Of a stretch of 64,000 nucleotides of DNA, positions 50,124 through 58,923 are shown one piece after another; within the stretch, counting starts at the first letter, position 1; each line of letters opens with the position of its first letter. The notes below the pieces were generated by a model. That model did not search any database. It saw nothing but the letters and a program-made list of their open reading frames with translations, and had not been told where the DNA came from. Location of the stretch: contig NZ_JBPZGY010000003.1 of the NCBI RefSeq assembly GCF_051857535.1, forward strand, positions 62,001 to 126,000, written 5' to 3'. The position numbers were made by a program, and so were the translations under genes. The stretch comes from Roseateles_B sp051857535. GTDB lineage: Bacteria > Pseudomonadota > Gammaproteobacteria > Burkholderiales > Burkholderiaceae_C.

Positions 50124-50489
50124 ATGATGGGGAATCAAGCAACGATGTCGATGTTGTTGGCCGCACTGGGCGGCCTGTTGCTCGGGGTGCTGGGCACCTG
50201 GCTGTGGGCCTGGCAGCACCAGAAGGCGCAGGAGCGCCGCATGTCCCAGCTGGACGCCGCGCGCCACCAACTGACCCAACAGAACACGGCCGCCCGCCGC
50301 CAGATCGAGCAGCTCCAGAAGGAACTGTCGGACCTGCGTCTGGCCGACGAGCGGGCCCACCACCGGGTCGTTCACCACGAGCCCTTGCCACACAGCGGGG
50401 ACAGCGTCACGCCCGAGCTGCTGCCCGAGGACGAACCCGAGCGTCCCAATGACGGCTTCGCGCCGACCCAGCTCCTGAATCGCGGCTGA
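50124..50489 (+). CDS. small membrane-anchored coiled-coil protein
   Basis: 121 residues from ATG 50124 with CAGGGGGA upstream; ATG 50127 is equally possible. A single membrane segment (about 6-28) is followed by a coiled coil (about 36-78, HQKAQERRMSQLDAARHQLTQQ), and an acidic Pro-rich tail. No family is recognised. Preceded by 193 bp and followed by 295 bp without genes. Confidence 0.65.
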   Translation: MMGNQATMSMLLAALGGLLLGVLGTWLWAWQHQKAQERRMSQLDAARHQLTQQNTAARRQIEQLQKELSDLRLADERAHHRVVHHEPLPHSGDSVTPELLPEDEPERPNDGFAPTQLLNRG

Positions 50490-50784
50490 GCAGCGCTTGG
50501 CGCGGCCCGTGGCTGAGGGCTGCCTCGGGGCTGCGCTGCGACCTTGATGCCGGCCTGACGCCATCGCATCATGGCAGCCTAGGCCCCATGGTCCCCTTCT
50601 AGCCCTGCCTGCACCGCCAGGCAGCCGTGCGCTTCGCACTCAGGGTTGTCCCGGTTTGTCGCCGCTGGGACAGGAAGGCGCCACCGGCGCTGCCTAGAAT
50701 CGAACGATCGTTCTATTTCTGCGGTGCACGACACGCTTCAAGGTTGCCGCAGCCCTCCCACTGCCCAAGGAAGGAATCCCTCCC
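50490..50784. other. intergenic region upstream of the fadJ-like operon
   Basis: No gene is seen. It holds a GCCTGCACCGCCAGGC imperfect hairpin near 50606 and, at 50702-50713, the operator-like palindrome listed separately. The promoter of the beta-oxidation operon should lie in its last 100 bases; I see no clear -35/-10 pair. Confidence 0.6.
50702..50713. promoter_or_regulatory. perfect operator palindrome GAACGATCGTTC upstream of fadJ-like gene
   Basis: A perfect 12-base palindrome 71 bp before the fadJ-like ATG. The same 12 bases occur at 60612-60623 upstream of an oxidoreductase gene, and a one-mismatch form at 357-368. TetR-family repressors (FadP and related) control fatty-acid genes in betaproteobacteria through palindromes. 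Identity of the regulator is inference. Confidence 0.65.
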
Positions 50785-52893
50785 ATGAGTGCCAGCTACG
50801 AGCTTCACGGCGCCGTTGCCGTGATCACCCTGAACAACCCGCCGGTCAACGGCCTGGGTTACGCCACCCGCAAGGCGGTGGCCGAAGGGATTGACCAGGC
50901 CGAGGCCAATGCCGCGGTCAAGGCCGTCATCATCACCGGCGCCGGCAAGGCCTTTTCGGGTGGCGCGGACATCCGTGAGTTCGGCAGCCCCAAGGCCCTG
51001 GCCGAGCCCAATCTCCACTCCCTGATCGCCAAGGTCGAGGCCTGCAGCAAGCCTGTCATCGCCGCCATCCACACCGTCTGCATGGGCGGTGGGCTGGAGC
51101 TGTCCCTGGGTTGCCATTACCGCGTGGCGGCGCCGGGCGCCAAGATCGCGCTGCCTGAGGTCAAGATCGGCCTGCTGCCTGGCGCGGGCGGCACGCAGCG
51201 CCTGCCGCGTGCGCTGGGCGTGGAGCCGGCGCTGAACATGATCGTCAGCGGCGAGGCTGTGGAGAGCCAGCTTCTGGCCATGGTCCCGGGCCAGAAGCTC
51301 TTCGACAAGATTGCCAGCGGCGACCTGATGAGCGAGGCCCTGGACTTCGCCGAGACCATCATTGCCAAGCATGCCGACGGCAGCCCGCTGCCCCGCGTGC
51401 GCGACCTCAAGGCCCGCCATGCCGAGCCCGACGCCTACTTCCAGTTCGCCCGCAACATGGTGGCAGCCCAGGCCAAGCACTTCCCGGCGCCGCTGCGCTG
51501 CCTGGAAGCCGTGGCGGCCTCGGTCTACAAGCCTTTCGATGAAGGCATCAAGGCCGAGCGCGAGGGCTTTGTGGCCCTGATGATGACGCCGCAGAGCAAG
51601 GCCCTGCGCCACGCCTTCTTCGCCGAGCGCGCCACCAGCAAGATCCCCGACGTGCCCGAGGACACGCCCCGTCGCGAAATCAAGAAGGTGGCGGTGATCG
51701 GCGCTGGCACCATGGGTGGCGGCATCAGCATGAACTTCCTCAACGCCGGCATTCCGGTCGTGATCCTGGAGATGAAGCAGGACGCCCTGGACCGCGGCGT
51801 GGCCACCATCCGCAAGAACTACGAGGGCCAGCTCAAGAAGGGCAAGCTCAAGGAAGACAAGTACCAGCAGCGCATGGCCCTGCTGAGCACCACGCTGAGC
51901 TACGCGGACATCGGCGATGCTGACCTGGTCATCGAGGCCGTGTTCGAGGACCTGGGCGTCAAGCAGCAGGTCTTCGAGCAGCTCGATGCCGTGATGAAGC
52001 CTGGTGCCATCCTGGCCTCCAACACCTCGACGCTGGACCTCAACCGCATCGCCGCCTTCACGAAGCGCCCGCAGGACGTGATCGGCATGCACTTCTTCAG
52101 CCCGGCCAATGTGATGAAGCTGCTGGAGGTCGTGCGCGGCAAGGACACGGCCAAGGACGTGCTGGCCACCGTGATGGCCCTGGGCAAGACCATACGCAAG
52201 ACCTGCGTGGTCTCGGGCGTGTGCGACGGCTTCATCGGCAACCGCATGATCGAGCAGTACAGCCGCCAGGCCGGCTTCCTGCTGGAGGAGGGTTGCACGC
52301 CGCAGCAGGTGGACAAGGCCGTCGAGAAGTTCGGCTTCGCCATGGGCCCCTTCCGCATGGGCGATCTCGCCGGCAACGACGTGGGCTGGTACATCCGCAA
52401 GCGTCGCTACCAGGAGAAGCCGCATCTGCGCTACTCGAAGACGGCCGATCTGCTCTGCGAGATGGGCCGCTTCGGCCAGAAGACGGGCGCCGGCTGGTAC
52501 GACTACGCGCCGGGCAAGCGCGACGCCCTGCCGTCGGCTGTTGTGGTCGAGATGATCGAGCAGCACCGCGCCGCGCAGGGCATCACGCCGCGCAAGATCA
52601 GCGACGAGGAGATCGTGCAGCGCCTGGTCTTCTCCCTGGTCAATGAAGCCGCCCACATCCTGGAGGAGGGCATCGCCCTGCGCGCCTCGGACATCGACAT
52701 GGTCTACCTCACCGGCTACGGTTTCCCGCTGTGGCGCGGCGGCCCCATGTGCTATGCCGACACCGTGGGCCTCTACAACGTGGTCGAGGCCATGAAGCGC
52801 TTCGCCCGCAACCCGCTGGATGACGCCAGCTTCTGGCAGCCGGCGCCGCTGATCCAGCGCCTTGTTGCCGAAGGCAAGGGGGTCACGGATTGA
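50785..52893 (+). CDS. fused enoyl-CoA hydratase / 3-hydroxyacyl-CoA dehydrogenase
   Basis: 702 residues, FadB/FadJ-type layout. The crotonase domain (about 1-190) has HTVCMGGGLELSLGCHYRVA and PEVKIGLLPGAGGTQRLP with both catalytic glutamates. The NAD-binding domain has VAVIGAGTMGGGISMNF (about 305). The catalytic histidine is in GMHFFSPANVMKLLEVV, with C-terminal dehydrogenase domains after it. It performs hydration and oxidation in beta-oxidation. AAGGAAGG precedes the ATG. It leads an operon with thiolase, thioesterases, acyl-CoA dehydrogenase and SDR. Confidence 0.95.
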   Translation: MSASYELHGAVAVITLNNPPVNGLGYATRKAVAEGIDQAEANAAVKAVIITGAGKAFSGGADIREFGSPKALAEPNLHSLIAKVEACSKPVIAAIHTVCMGGGLELSLGCHYRVAAPGAKIALPEVKIGLLPGAGGTQRLPRALGVEPALNMIVSGEAVESQLLAMVPGQKLFDKIASGDLMSEALDFAETIIAKHADGSPLPRVRDLKARHAEPDAYFQFARNMVAAQAKHFPAPLRCLEAVAASVYKPFDEGIKAEREGFVALMMTPQSKALRHAFFAERATSKIPDVPEDTPRREIKKVAVIGAGTMGGGISMNFLNAGIPVVILEMKQDALDRGVATIRKNYEGQLKKGKLKEDKYQQRMALLSTTLSYADIGDADLVIEAVFEDLGVKQQVFEQLDAVMKPGAILASNTSTLDLNRIAAFTKRPQDVIGMHFFSPANVMKLLEVVRGKDTAKDVLATVMALGKTIRKTCVVSGVCDGFIGNRMIEQYSRQAGFLLEEGCTPQQVDKAVEKFGFAMGPFRMGDLAGNDVGWYIRKRRYQEKPHLRYSKTADLLCEMGRFGQKTGAGWYDYAPGKRDALPSAVVVEMIEQHRAAQGITPRKISDEEIVQRLVFSLVNEAAHILEEGIALRASDIDMVYLTGYGFPLWRGGPMCYADTVGLYNVVEAMKRFARNPLDDASFWQPAPLIQRLVAEGKGVTD

Positions 52894-53047
52894 TGGGGCC
52901 GAGCCCGGACTGGGAGGGGCCAGCGGACCCTCCCAGCCTGGCGAGGAGTCGGGCCCGCAGGCCCGGCGCAGCCGGATCCTCGGGCACCGCTGGGATTGGG
53001 TTGAGGTTTGCGGCGGGTTGTTCTCGCCTCATCGCGGAGAGTTTTTC
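52894..53047. other. fadJ-thiolase spacer with hairpin and a relative of the 15.5-16.3 kb repeat
   Basis: CTGGGAGGG (52910-52918) and CCCTCCCAG (52928-52936) form a perfect hairpin. Further on, GCCGGATCC...CCGCTGGG resembles the GCCGGATCC...CCGCTGGG block of the repeat island near 15533-15557. There is no T tract, so it is more likely an mRNA processing or stability element, or a decayed repeat copy, than a terminator. Confidence 0.5.
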
Positions 53048-54223
53048 ATGAGCCAAGCACTGATTGTTTCCACCGCCCGCACCCCGCTCGCCAAGAGCTG
53101 GAAGGGCGCCTTCAACATGACCCACGGCGCCACCCTGGGCGGCCATGTGGTCCAGGCAGCCGTCGAGCGCGCCGGCATCGCGCCGGATGCCGTCGAGGAC
53201 GTGCTGATGGGCTGCGCCTTCCCCGAGGGGGCGACGGGCAACAACATCGCCCGCCAGATCGCGCTGCGCGCCGGTCTGCCCATCAGCGTCGCAGGCATGA
53301 CGGTCAACCGTTTCTGCTCCAGCGGCCTGCAGACCATCGCTCTGGCCGCCCAGCGCATCATGGCCGGCGAGGGCGATGTCTACGTGGCCGGCGGCGTGGA
53401 GAGCATCTCCTGCGTGCAGCAGGAAATGAACAAGCACATGATCGCGGAGAGCTGGCTGTCCAAGCACAAGCCCGAGATCTACTGGACCATGCTGCAGACC
53501 GCCGAGAACGTGGCCAAGCGCTACGGCATCTCGCGCGAGCGCCAGGACCACTACGGCGCCGCCAGCCAGCAGAAGGCCTGCGCCGCGCAGGCGGCCGGCC
53601 TCTTTGCCGAGGAGATCGCCCCCATCACCGTCACCGCCGGCGTGGTGGACAAGGTGCAGGGCCTGATGACGCGCGAGCTCAGCATCAGCGTGGACGAAGG
53701 CCTGCGCGAGGGCACGACCTACGAAGGCATCAAGGACCTGCGCAGCGCGCTGCCGGGCGGCGTGGTGAGCGCGGGCAATGCCAGCCAGTTCTCCGATGGC
53801 GCCGGGGCCTGCGTGCTGGTCAGCGAGCGCTACGCCCAGCAGCAGGGCCTCCAGCCCCTGGGCCGCTTCCTGGGCTTTGCCGTGGCCGGCTGCGAGCCCG
53901 ATGAAATGGGCATCGGCCCCGTCTACGCCATTCCCAAGGTGCTCAAGCGCCTGGGCCTGGGCGTGGACGACATCGACCTGTGGGAGCTCAACGAGGCCTT
54001 TGCCGTGCAGGTGCTCTACTGCGCCGACACCCTGGGCATCCCCATGGAGCGGCTGAACGTCAATGGCGGCGCCATCGCCGTGGGCCACCCCTACGGCATG
54101 TCGGGCCAGCGCCTGACCGGCCACGCCCTGCTGGAAGGCCGCCGCCGCGGCGCCAAGCGGGTGTGCGTGACCATGTGCATCGGCGGGGGCATGGGCGCCG
54201 CGGGCGTCTTCGAAGTGCTCTGA
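53048..54223 (+). CDS. acetyl-CoA C-acyltransferase (degradative thiolase)
   Basis: 391 residues from ATG 53048. The nucleophilic cysteine is in VNRFCSSGLQTI; GGAIAVGHPYGMSG and CVTMCIGGGMGAAG complete the active site. The CSSGLQ form and the operon place it with FadA/FadI thiolases, which cleave 3-ketoacyl-CoA, in contrast with PhaA at 13.4 kb (CGSGLK), which makes acetoacetyl-CoA. The ribosome site GCGGAGAG lies 8 bases upstream. Confidence 0.94.
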   Translation: MSQALIVSTARTPLAKSWKGAFNMTHGATLGGHVVQAAVERAGIAPDAVEDVLMGCAFPEGATGNNIARQIALRAGLPISVAGMTVNRFCSSGLQTIALAAQRIMAGEGDVYVAGGVESISCVQQEMNKHMIAESWLSKHKPEIYWTMLQTAENVAKRYGISRERQDHYGAASQQKACAAQAAGLFAEEIAPITVTAGVVDKVQGLMTRELSISVDEGLREGTTYEGIKDLRSALPGGVVSAGNASQFSDGAGACVLVSERYAQQQGLQPLGRFLGFAVAGCEPDEMGIGPVYAIPKVLKRLGLGVDDIDLWELNEAFAVQVLYCADTLGIPMERLNVNGGAIAVGHPYGMSGQRLTGHALLEGRRRGAKRVCVTMCIGGGMGAAGVFEVL

Positions 54224-54276
54224 CCCCCATCCCCTGATGCCTCGGGCCTGCGCAGGCGGCCCGGACTGGAGCTGCC

Positions 54277-54693
54277 ATGGAACTGGACCTCGCCACGCTG
54301 CAGGGCTTCATCGCCCGCTCTCCCTTCATGGTCGAGCTGGGCGTGCAGGCTGTGGCCGTGGAGGCGGGCCGGGTGCGCATGCGCCTGGCCATCCGCGAGG
54401 GCCTGCGCCAGCACACGGGCCTGGTGCATGCGGGCGTGCTGGCCTCCCTGGCCGATCACAGCATGGGCTCGGCCGCCCAGACCCTGGCGCCCGCCGGCCA
54501 CTGGGTGCTGACGGCCGAGCTCAAGACCAGCCTGCTGCGAGGCGCCCGCGGCCAGCAGCTGGACTGCGAGGCCTGGGTGATCAAGGCCGGGCGCACGCTG
54601 AGCTTCACCGAGGCCGAGGTCCATGCCGTGGACGGCGAGACCCGCACCCTGGTCATGAAGGCGTCCGCCACCATGGCGATCACCACGGCCTGA
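54277..54693 (+). CDS. PaaI-family hotdog thioesterase
   Basis: 138 residues. The hotdog-fold core has GLRQHTGLVHAGVLASLADHSMGSAA, with the HxGxxxxLxD pattern and catalytic Asp, and LKTSLLRGARGQQLDCEAWVI. It probably hydrolyses an acyl- or aryl-CoA, relieving CoA trapping in the surrounding beta-oxidation operon. A second, distinct family member lies at 57421-57882. Confidence 0.88.
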   Translation: MELDLATLQGFIARSPFMVELGVQAVAVEAGRVRMRLAIREGLRQHTGLVHAGVLASLADHSMGSAAQTLAPAGHWVLTAELKTSLLRGARGQQLDCEAWVIKAGRTLSFTEAEVHAVDGETRTLVMKASATMAITTA

Positions 54694-54747
54694 AACCACC
54701 CTGAAGCCACCCTGGCGCCCACGGCGCAACGACTGCTGGAGATCGCC

Positions 54748-56568
54748 ATGCGCGACACCCTCGACTTCCTGCTCTACGACTGGCTGAAGGCGCAGACCCT
54801 GAGCCAGCGCGCGCGCTTCTCGGACCACAGCCGCGAGACCTTTGACGCCGTGCTGGATACCTGCGAGCGCATCGCCCGCGAGAAGTTCGCCCCCGTCAAC
54901 CGCCTGCTCGACACCCAGGAGCCCCACTTCGACGGCGAACGTGTGCACCTGCCCGAGGCCACGCGCGAGGCGCTGGACGCCTATGTCGACTCCGGCATGC
55001 TCAGCGCCGCCCAGGACTACGAGCACGGCGGCATGCAGCTGCCCTGCACCGTGGAGATGGCGGCCAATGCCTTCTTCAGCAAGGCCTGCATCGCCCTGGG
55101 CGCCTACGCGATGCTCACCAACGGCAATGCCAACCTGCTGATGGCCCATGGCACGCCGCGGCAGCGCGAGGTCTTTGCGAGCCGCGAGTTCGAGGGCCGC
55201 TGGTTCGGCACCATGTGCCTGTCGGAGCCGCAGGCCGGCTCCTCGCTGTCCGACGTGGCCACGCGGGCCGAGCCGGACGGTGAGGCCTTCGAGGCCGATC
55301 CCCTCGGCCCGCGCTACCGCCTGCGCGGCCACAAGATGTGGATCTCGGGCGGCGAGCATGAGCTGCGCGAGAACATCGTTCACCTGGTCCTGGCCAAGAT
55401 CCCCGGCCCCGATGGCAGGCTGGTGCCCGGCGTGCGCGGCATCTCGCTGTTCATCGTGCCCAAGTGGCTGGTCGATGCCGAAGGCCGGCTCACCGGCGAG
55501 CGCAACGACGTGGTGCTGGCTGGCCTCAACCACAAGCTGGGCTACCGCGGCACCACCAACTGCCTGCTGAACTTCGGCGAGGGCCGCCACCAGCCGGGCG
55601 GGCAGGGTGGGGCCATCGGCTATCGCGTCGGGGCACCGGGCGAGGGCCTCAAGGCCATGTTCCACATGATGAACGAGGCCCGCATTGGCGTGGGCCTGGG
55701 CGCCACCATGCTGGGCTATGCCGGCTACGAGGCCAGCCTGGCCTACGCCCGGCAGCGGCCGCAGGGCCGGCCCATGACGGCAGCGGGCAAGGACGCCGCC
55801 TCGCCCCAGCGGCCCATCATCGAGCATGCCGACGTCAAGCGCATGCTGCTCGCGCAGAAGAGCTATGTGGAAGGGGCGCTGGCCCTGGAACTGTTCTGCG
55901 CCCGCCTGGTCGACGAGCAGCACACGGCCGATGCCGAAGGCGCAGGCCGCGCGCGCCTGCTGCTGGAGGTGCTGATCCCCATCGCCAAGAGCTGGCCCAG
56001 CGAGTGGTGCCTGGAGGCCAACTCCCTGGCCATCCAGGTGCTGGGCGGCTACGGCTACACGCGCGACTTCCCGGTGGAGCAGTACTGGCGCGACAACCGC
56101 CTCAACATGATCCACGAGGGCACGCACGGCATCCAGGCCCTGGACCTGCTGGGCCGCAAGGTGGTGATGGAAGGCGGTGCGGCGCTGATGGCGCTGGCCC
56201 GCCGCATGAACGAGACCATCGCGGCCGCCGGCCAGGTGCCAGGTCTTGCCGAGGCGGCGAACCAGCTCGCCCAGGCCCTGGCGCAGGTGGGCGCCGCCAC
56301 CAAGGCCGCCTGGGCCACGGGTGAGCCCGAAGCCGCGCTGGCCAATGCCACGCCCTATCTGCAGGCCTTCGGCCACACGGTGCTGGCCTGGATCTGGCTG
56401 GACGTGGTGCTGGCGCTCGCACCGGACGACGCCAGCGACTTCGCCCAGGGCAAGCGTGCCGCACAGGCCTACTTCTTCGCCTACGAGCTGCCGCGCCTCC
56501 CGCCCTGGCTGGCCGTGGTGCAGCGCCGTGAGGCGCTGTGTCGCCAGGTGCAAGACGCCTGGTTCTGA
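54748..56568 (+). CDS. acyl-CoA dehydrogenase with long C-terminal domain
   Basis: 606 residues. FAD/substrate motifs are FEGRWFGTMCLSEPQAGSSLSDV and YRLRGHKMWISGGEHEL, and the helical C-domain holds GYGYTRDFPVEQYWRDNRLNMIHEGTHGIQALDL, with the likely catalytic base Glu in HEGTHGIQ. The size and extra C-terminal domain (about 480-606) match the bacterial AidB/FadE-related group also used for 3-methylthiopropionyl-CoA and longer acyl-CoAs. It performs the first oxidation of beta-oxidation. Confidence 0.92.
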   Translation: MRDTLDFLLYDWLKAQTLSQRARFSDHSRETFDAVLDTCERIAREKFAPVNRLLDTQEPHFDGERVHLPEATREALDAYVDSGMLSAAQDYEHGGMQLPCTVEMAANAFFSKACIALGAYAMLTNGNANLLMAHGTPRQREVFASREFEGRWFGTMCLSEPQAGSSLSDVATRAEPDGEAFEADPLGPRYRLRGHKMWISGGEHELRENIVHLVLAKIPGPDGRLVPGVRGISLFIVPKWLVDAEGRLTGERNDVVLAGLNHKLGYRGTTNCLLNFGEGRHQPGGQGGAIGYRVGAPGEGLKAMFHMMNEARIGVGLGATMLGYAGYEASLAYARQRPQGRPMTAAGKDAASPQRPIIEHADVKRMLLAQKSYVEGALALELFCARLVDEQHTADAEGAGRARLLLEVLIPIAKSWPSEWCLEANSLAIQVLGGYGYTRDFPVEQYWRDNRLNMIHEGTHGIQALDLLGRKVVMEGGAALMALARRMNETIAAAGQVPGLAEAANQLAQALAQVGAATKAAWATGEPEAALANATPYLQAFGHTVLAWIWLDVVLALAPDDASDFAQGKRAAQAYFFAYELPRLPPWLAVVQRREALCRQVQDAWF

Positions 56569-56602
56569 ACGTTCCCCGGTCAAGACTTCAAGGAGACTTC
56601 CC

Positions 56603-57394
56603 ATGAGCACCAAGGTGCAGGACTTGTTCGACCTCAGCGGCCAGGTGGCCCTGGTCACCGGCGGCTCGCGCGGCCTGGGGCTTCAGATTGCCGAGAGCCT
56701 GGGCGAGGCTGGCGCGAAGATCATGCTCAGCTCGCGCAAGGCCCCGGACCTGGAGGAAGCCGTGGCGCACCTGCAGGCCCGCGGCATCGATGCCCGCTGG
56801 ATTGCCGCCGACGCCGCCGACGAGACCCAGGCCCGCGGCATCGTGGACCAGACGATGGAGCGCCTCGGCCAGATCGACATCCTGGTCAACAACGCCGGTG
56901 CTACCTGGGGTGCGTCTGCCGAGGACCATCCCCTGGAGGCCTGGGACAAGGTGATGAACCTCAACATCCGCAGCCTCTTCGTGATGAGCCAGGCGGCGGC
57001 CAAGGCCTGCATGATCCCGCGCCGCCACGGCCGCATCATCAACGTGGCCTCCATCGCCGGCCTGGGCGGCAATCCGCCGATGATGAAGACCATCGCCTAC
57101 AACACCAGCAAGGGCGCCGCCGTGAACTTCACCCGTGCGCTGGCCGGCGAATGGGGCCGCTACGGCATCACGGTAAATGCCCTGGCCCCGGGCTTCTTCC
57201 CCAGCAAGATGACGCAGGGCCTGCTCGCCACCGTGGGCGAGGACAAGATCGCCGAGGCCGCGCCCCTGCGCCGCCTGGGCGACGAGGATGACCTCAAGGG
57301 CGCGGCCCTGCTGTTCGCCTCCCGCGCCGGCAAGCACATCACCGGGCAGGTGCTGGCCGTGGACGGCGGCGTGTCAGCCATCCACGGCGTCTGA
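56603..57394 (+). CDS. SDR-family oxidoreductase
   Basis: 263 residues from ATG 56603 with AAGGAGA upstream. It has the nucleotide-binding TGGSRGLG, the NNAGATWG motif, the catalytic Tyr/Lys in AYNTSKGAA, and a C-terminal GQVLAVDGGVSAI. A FabG-like enzyme probably acting on a 3-hydroxyacyl or related alcohol in the operon's pathway. The specific substrate is unknown. Confidence 0.88.
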   Translation: MSTKVQDLFDLSGQVALVTGGSRGLGLQIAESLGEAGAKIMLSSRKAPDLEEAVAHLQARGIDARWIAADAADETQARGIVDQTMERLGQIDILVNNAGATWGASAEDHPLEAWDKVMNLNIRSLFVMSQAAAKACMIPRRHGRIINVASIAGLGGNPPMMKTIAYNTSKGAAVNFTRALAGEWGRYGITVNALAPGFFPSKMTQGLLATVGEDKIAEAAPLRRLGDEDDLKGAALLFASRAGKHITGQVLAVDGGVSAIHGV

Positions 57395-57420
57395 GGCCGC
57401 GCCGCCGCTAGACTGCGCGC

Positions 57421-57882
57421 ATGAAACGCACGCCGCCCCTGTCCTTTCCCGTTCGCATCCCCTTTGTCGAGCAGCTGGGTTTCGAGCTGCACAGCCTGGG
57501 TGAGGGCCGCGCGGAGCTGCGGGTGGACATCCGCGAGGGGCATCTCAATTCCTGGGAGGTGGCCCACGGCGGCGTGCTGATGAGCCTGCTGGACGTGGCC
57601 ATGGCGCATGCCGCGCGCAGCATCCACATGCACCAGGAAGGCATGGGCCCGGGCGTGGTCACCATCGAGATGAAGACCAGCTTTATGCGCCCTGCCGAGG
57701 GCGAGCTGCGTGCCCAGGGCGAACTGCTGCATCACACGGCCACCATGGCCTTTTGCGAGGGGCGGGTGCTCGGCGAGGATGGCCGGCTCTGCGCCCACGC
57801 CACCGCCACCTTCAAGTACCTGCGTGCCCTGCCGGGGAAGGGGCGCCAGCTCAAGTCCCTGCAGCGCCGCGAAGCGGACTGA
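57421..57882 (+). CDS. second PaaI-family hotdog thioesterase
   Basis: 153 residues. The hotdog motif is SWEVAHGGVLMSLLDVAMAHAARS with the HGG..M.LLD catalytic pattern, followed by TIEMKTSFMRPAEGELRAQGELL. It starts 26 bp after the SDR gene and ends the beta-oxidation operon. Having two thioesterases in one operon suggests they act on different acyl-CoAs. Confidence 0.87.
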   Translation: MKRTPPLSFPVRIPFVEQLGFELHSLGEGRAELRVDIREGHLNSWEVAHGGVLMSLLDVAMAHAARSIHMHQEGMGPGVVTIEMKTSFMRPAEGELRAQGELLHHTATMAFCEGRVLGEDGRLCAHATATFKYLRALPGKGRQLKSLQRREAD

Positions 57883-57912
57883 GCCCGGCTGCGGTACCGC
57901 GGCAAGCGGCCT

Positions 57913-58770
57913 TCAGCGCTCGAGCGAAGGCGGTGTCAACTCGGGCCAGGGCGATTTCAGTTCCAGCACCTGTCGACGCTCGATGGCCGCACGGGCCCAG
58001 TCCCGCCCCTGGTGCTGGTCCAGCAGCCGCCGGAAGCTGCCGTCCTGCTGCGCGAGCTGCAGGCCTCGTTGCAGGCGCTGTAGCAGGGGCCGGCGGTCCT
58101 TGCGTACCATGAAGTAGACCGGCAGGGCATAGAGCAGGGCCAGGTGGGGCTCGACCATGAGATCGCTGTCCCCGCCAAAGCTGGCCAGCTCGGCATAGGC
58201 CTCGGACACGCCGCGCTGCAGATAGTCGAAGCGCCGGGCGCGCAGCATGCCGAGCAAGGCCTCGGTGCCTGGTCCAGCGACGACGGGCAGGCCGTTGGCC
58301 TCGAACACGGCCAGGTCGGCCCACTGGCGGCCGAATCCGCCGGTGAGGCTGCGCAGCTGGTCCAGGCGGTGGACACGGGCGAAGCGCGGTGCGTCCTCCT
58401 TGCGGATCAGTAGCAGCCGGTAGCCCAGGCGCCCGGCATGCAGGTCGATGGGCAGCACTGCAAACTCTGCCATCCGTGCCGGGTTGGGCGGCAGGTAGAC
58501 CAGGTCCACCTCGCCGCTGCGCAGCAGTTCCAGGCAGCGGTCCTGCGAGGGGTCCGCCCCGAGGCCATGGCGGCTCAGGGTGGAGGACTCGCCGCGCTGC
58601 GCCGTCTTCTCCAGCAGGAGACGTGTCAGGGCGAGACGGTAGTCATAGCGTGGCGAATCGGTCTGGCACAGGCGCAACTCAAGCGCCTGGGCCTGCGCAA
58701 GGGCCAGGCCCAGCAGCAAGACCAGCCCATGACGCAGGAGCCGGCACCGAGTCAGGGCAGGAATCAACAC
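57913..58770 (-). CDS. periplasmic solute-binding (SBP_bac_3-like) protein
   Basis: 285 residues from a GTG at 58770; a signal peptide (about 10-28) ends near AQA. The fold-level pattern (LRLCQTDSPRYDYRLALTRLLLE, LRSGEVDLVYLPPNPARM, YFMVRKDRRPLLQRLQRGL) resembles family 3 binding proteins. It is unlike the pair at 19.3-21.0 kb in its PWARAY block. It lies just downstream of the chemoreceptor on the same strand (153 bp), so it may present a ligand to it. No permease is present. Confidence 0.75.
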   Translation of the reverse strand: MLIPALTRCRLLRHGLVLLLGLALAQAQALELRLCQTDSPRYDYRLALTRLLLEKTAQRGESSTLSRHGLGADPSQDRCLELLRSGEVDLVYLPPNPARMAEFAVLPIDLHAGRLGYRLLLIRKEDAPRFARVHRLDQLRSLTGGFGRQWADLAVFEANGLPVVAGPGTEALLGMLRARRFDYLQRGVSEAYAELASFGGDSDLMVEPHLALLYALPVYFMVRKDRRPLLQRLQRGLQLAQQDGSFRRLLDQHQGRDWARAAIERRQVLELKSPWPELTPPSLER

Positions 58771-58923
58771 GGCCGGCAGTCTATGTCATGGCCGCGGGGC
58801 CTGTCGGTTTGGCAACCGATTTCAGCCGCCACGCCGGCCCGCTTCTCCGTGATGGATGTCGCAGGGACGGCAGTGCCGAATGCAGGGGCAGCGGCAGCGC
58901 CCATCTCCAGGCTTGGCATCGCG

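Noticed and set aside
50713..52656. 647-codon open frame antisense to the fadJ-like gene
   Set aside because: No recognisable domain; composition is that of a reversed coding strand. The sense gene is certain.
56567..56574. GAACGTTC near the SDR start as another copy of the operator
   Set aside because: Only an 8-base palindrome overlapping the acyl-CoA dehydrogenase stop codon; it lacks the second CGTTC spacing of the other sites.
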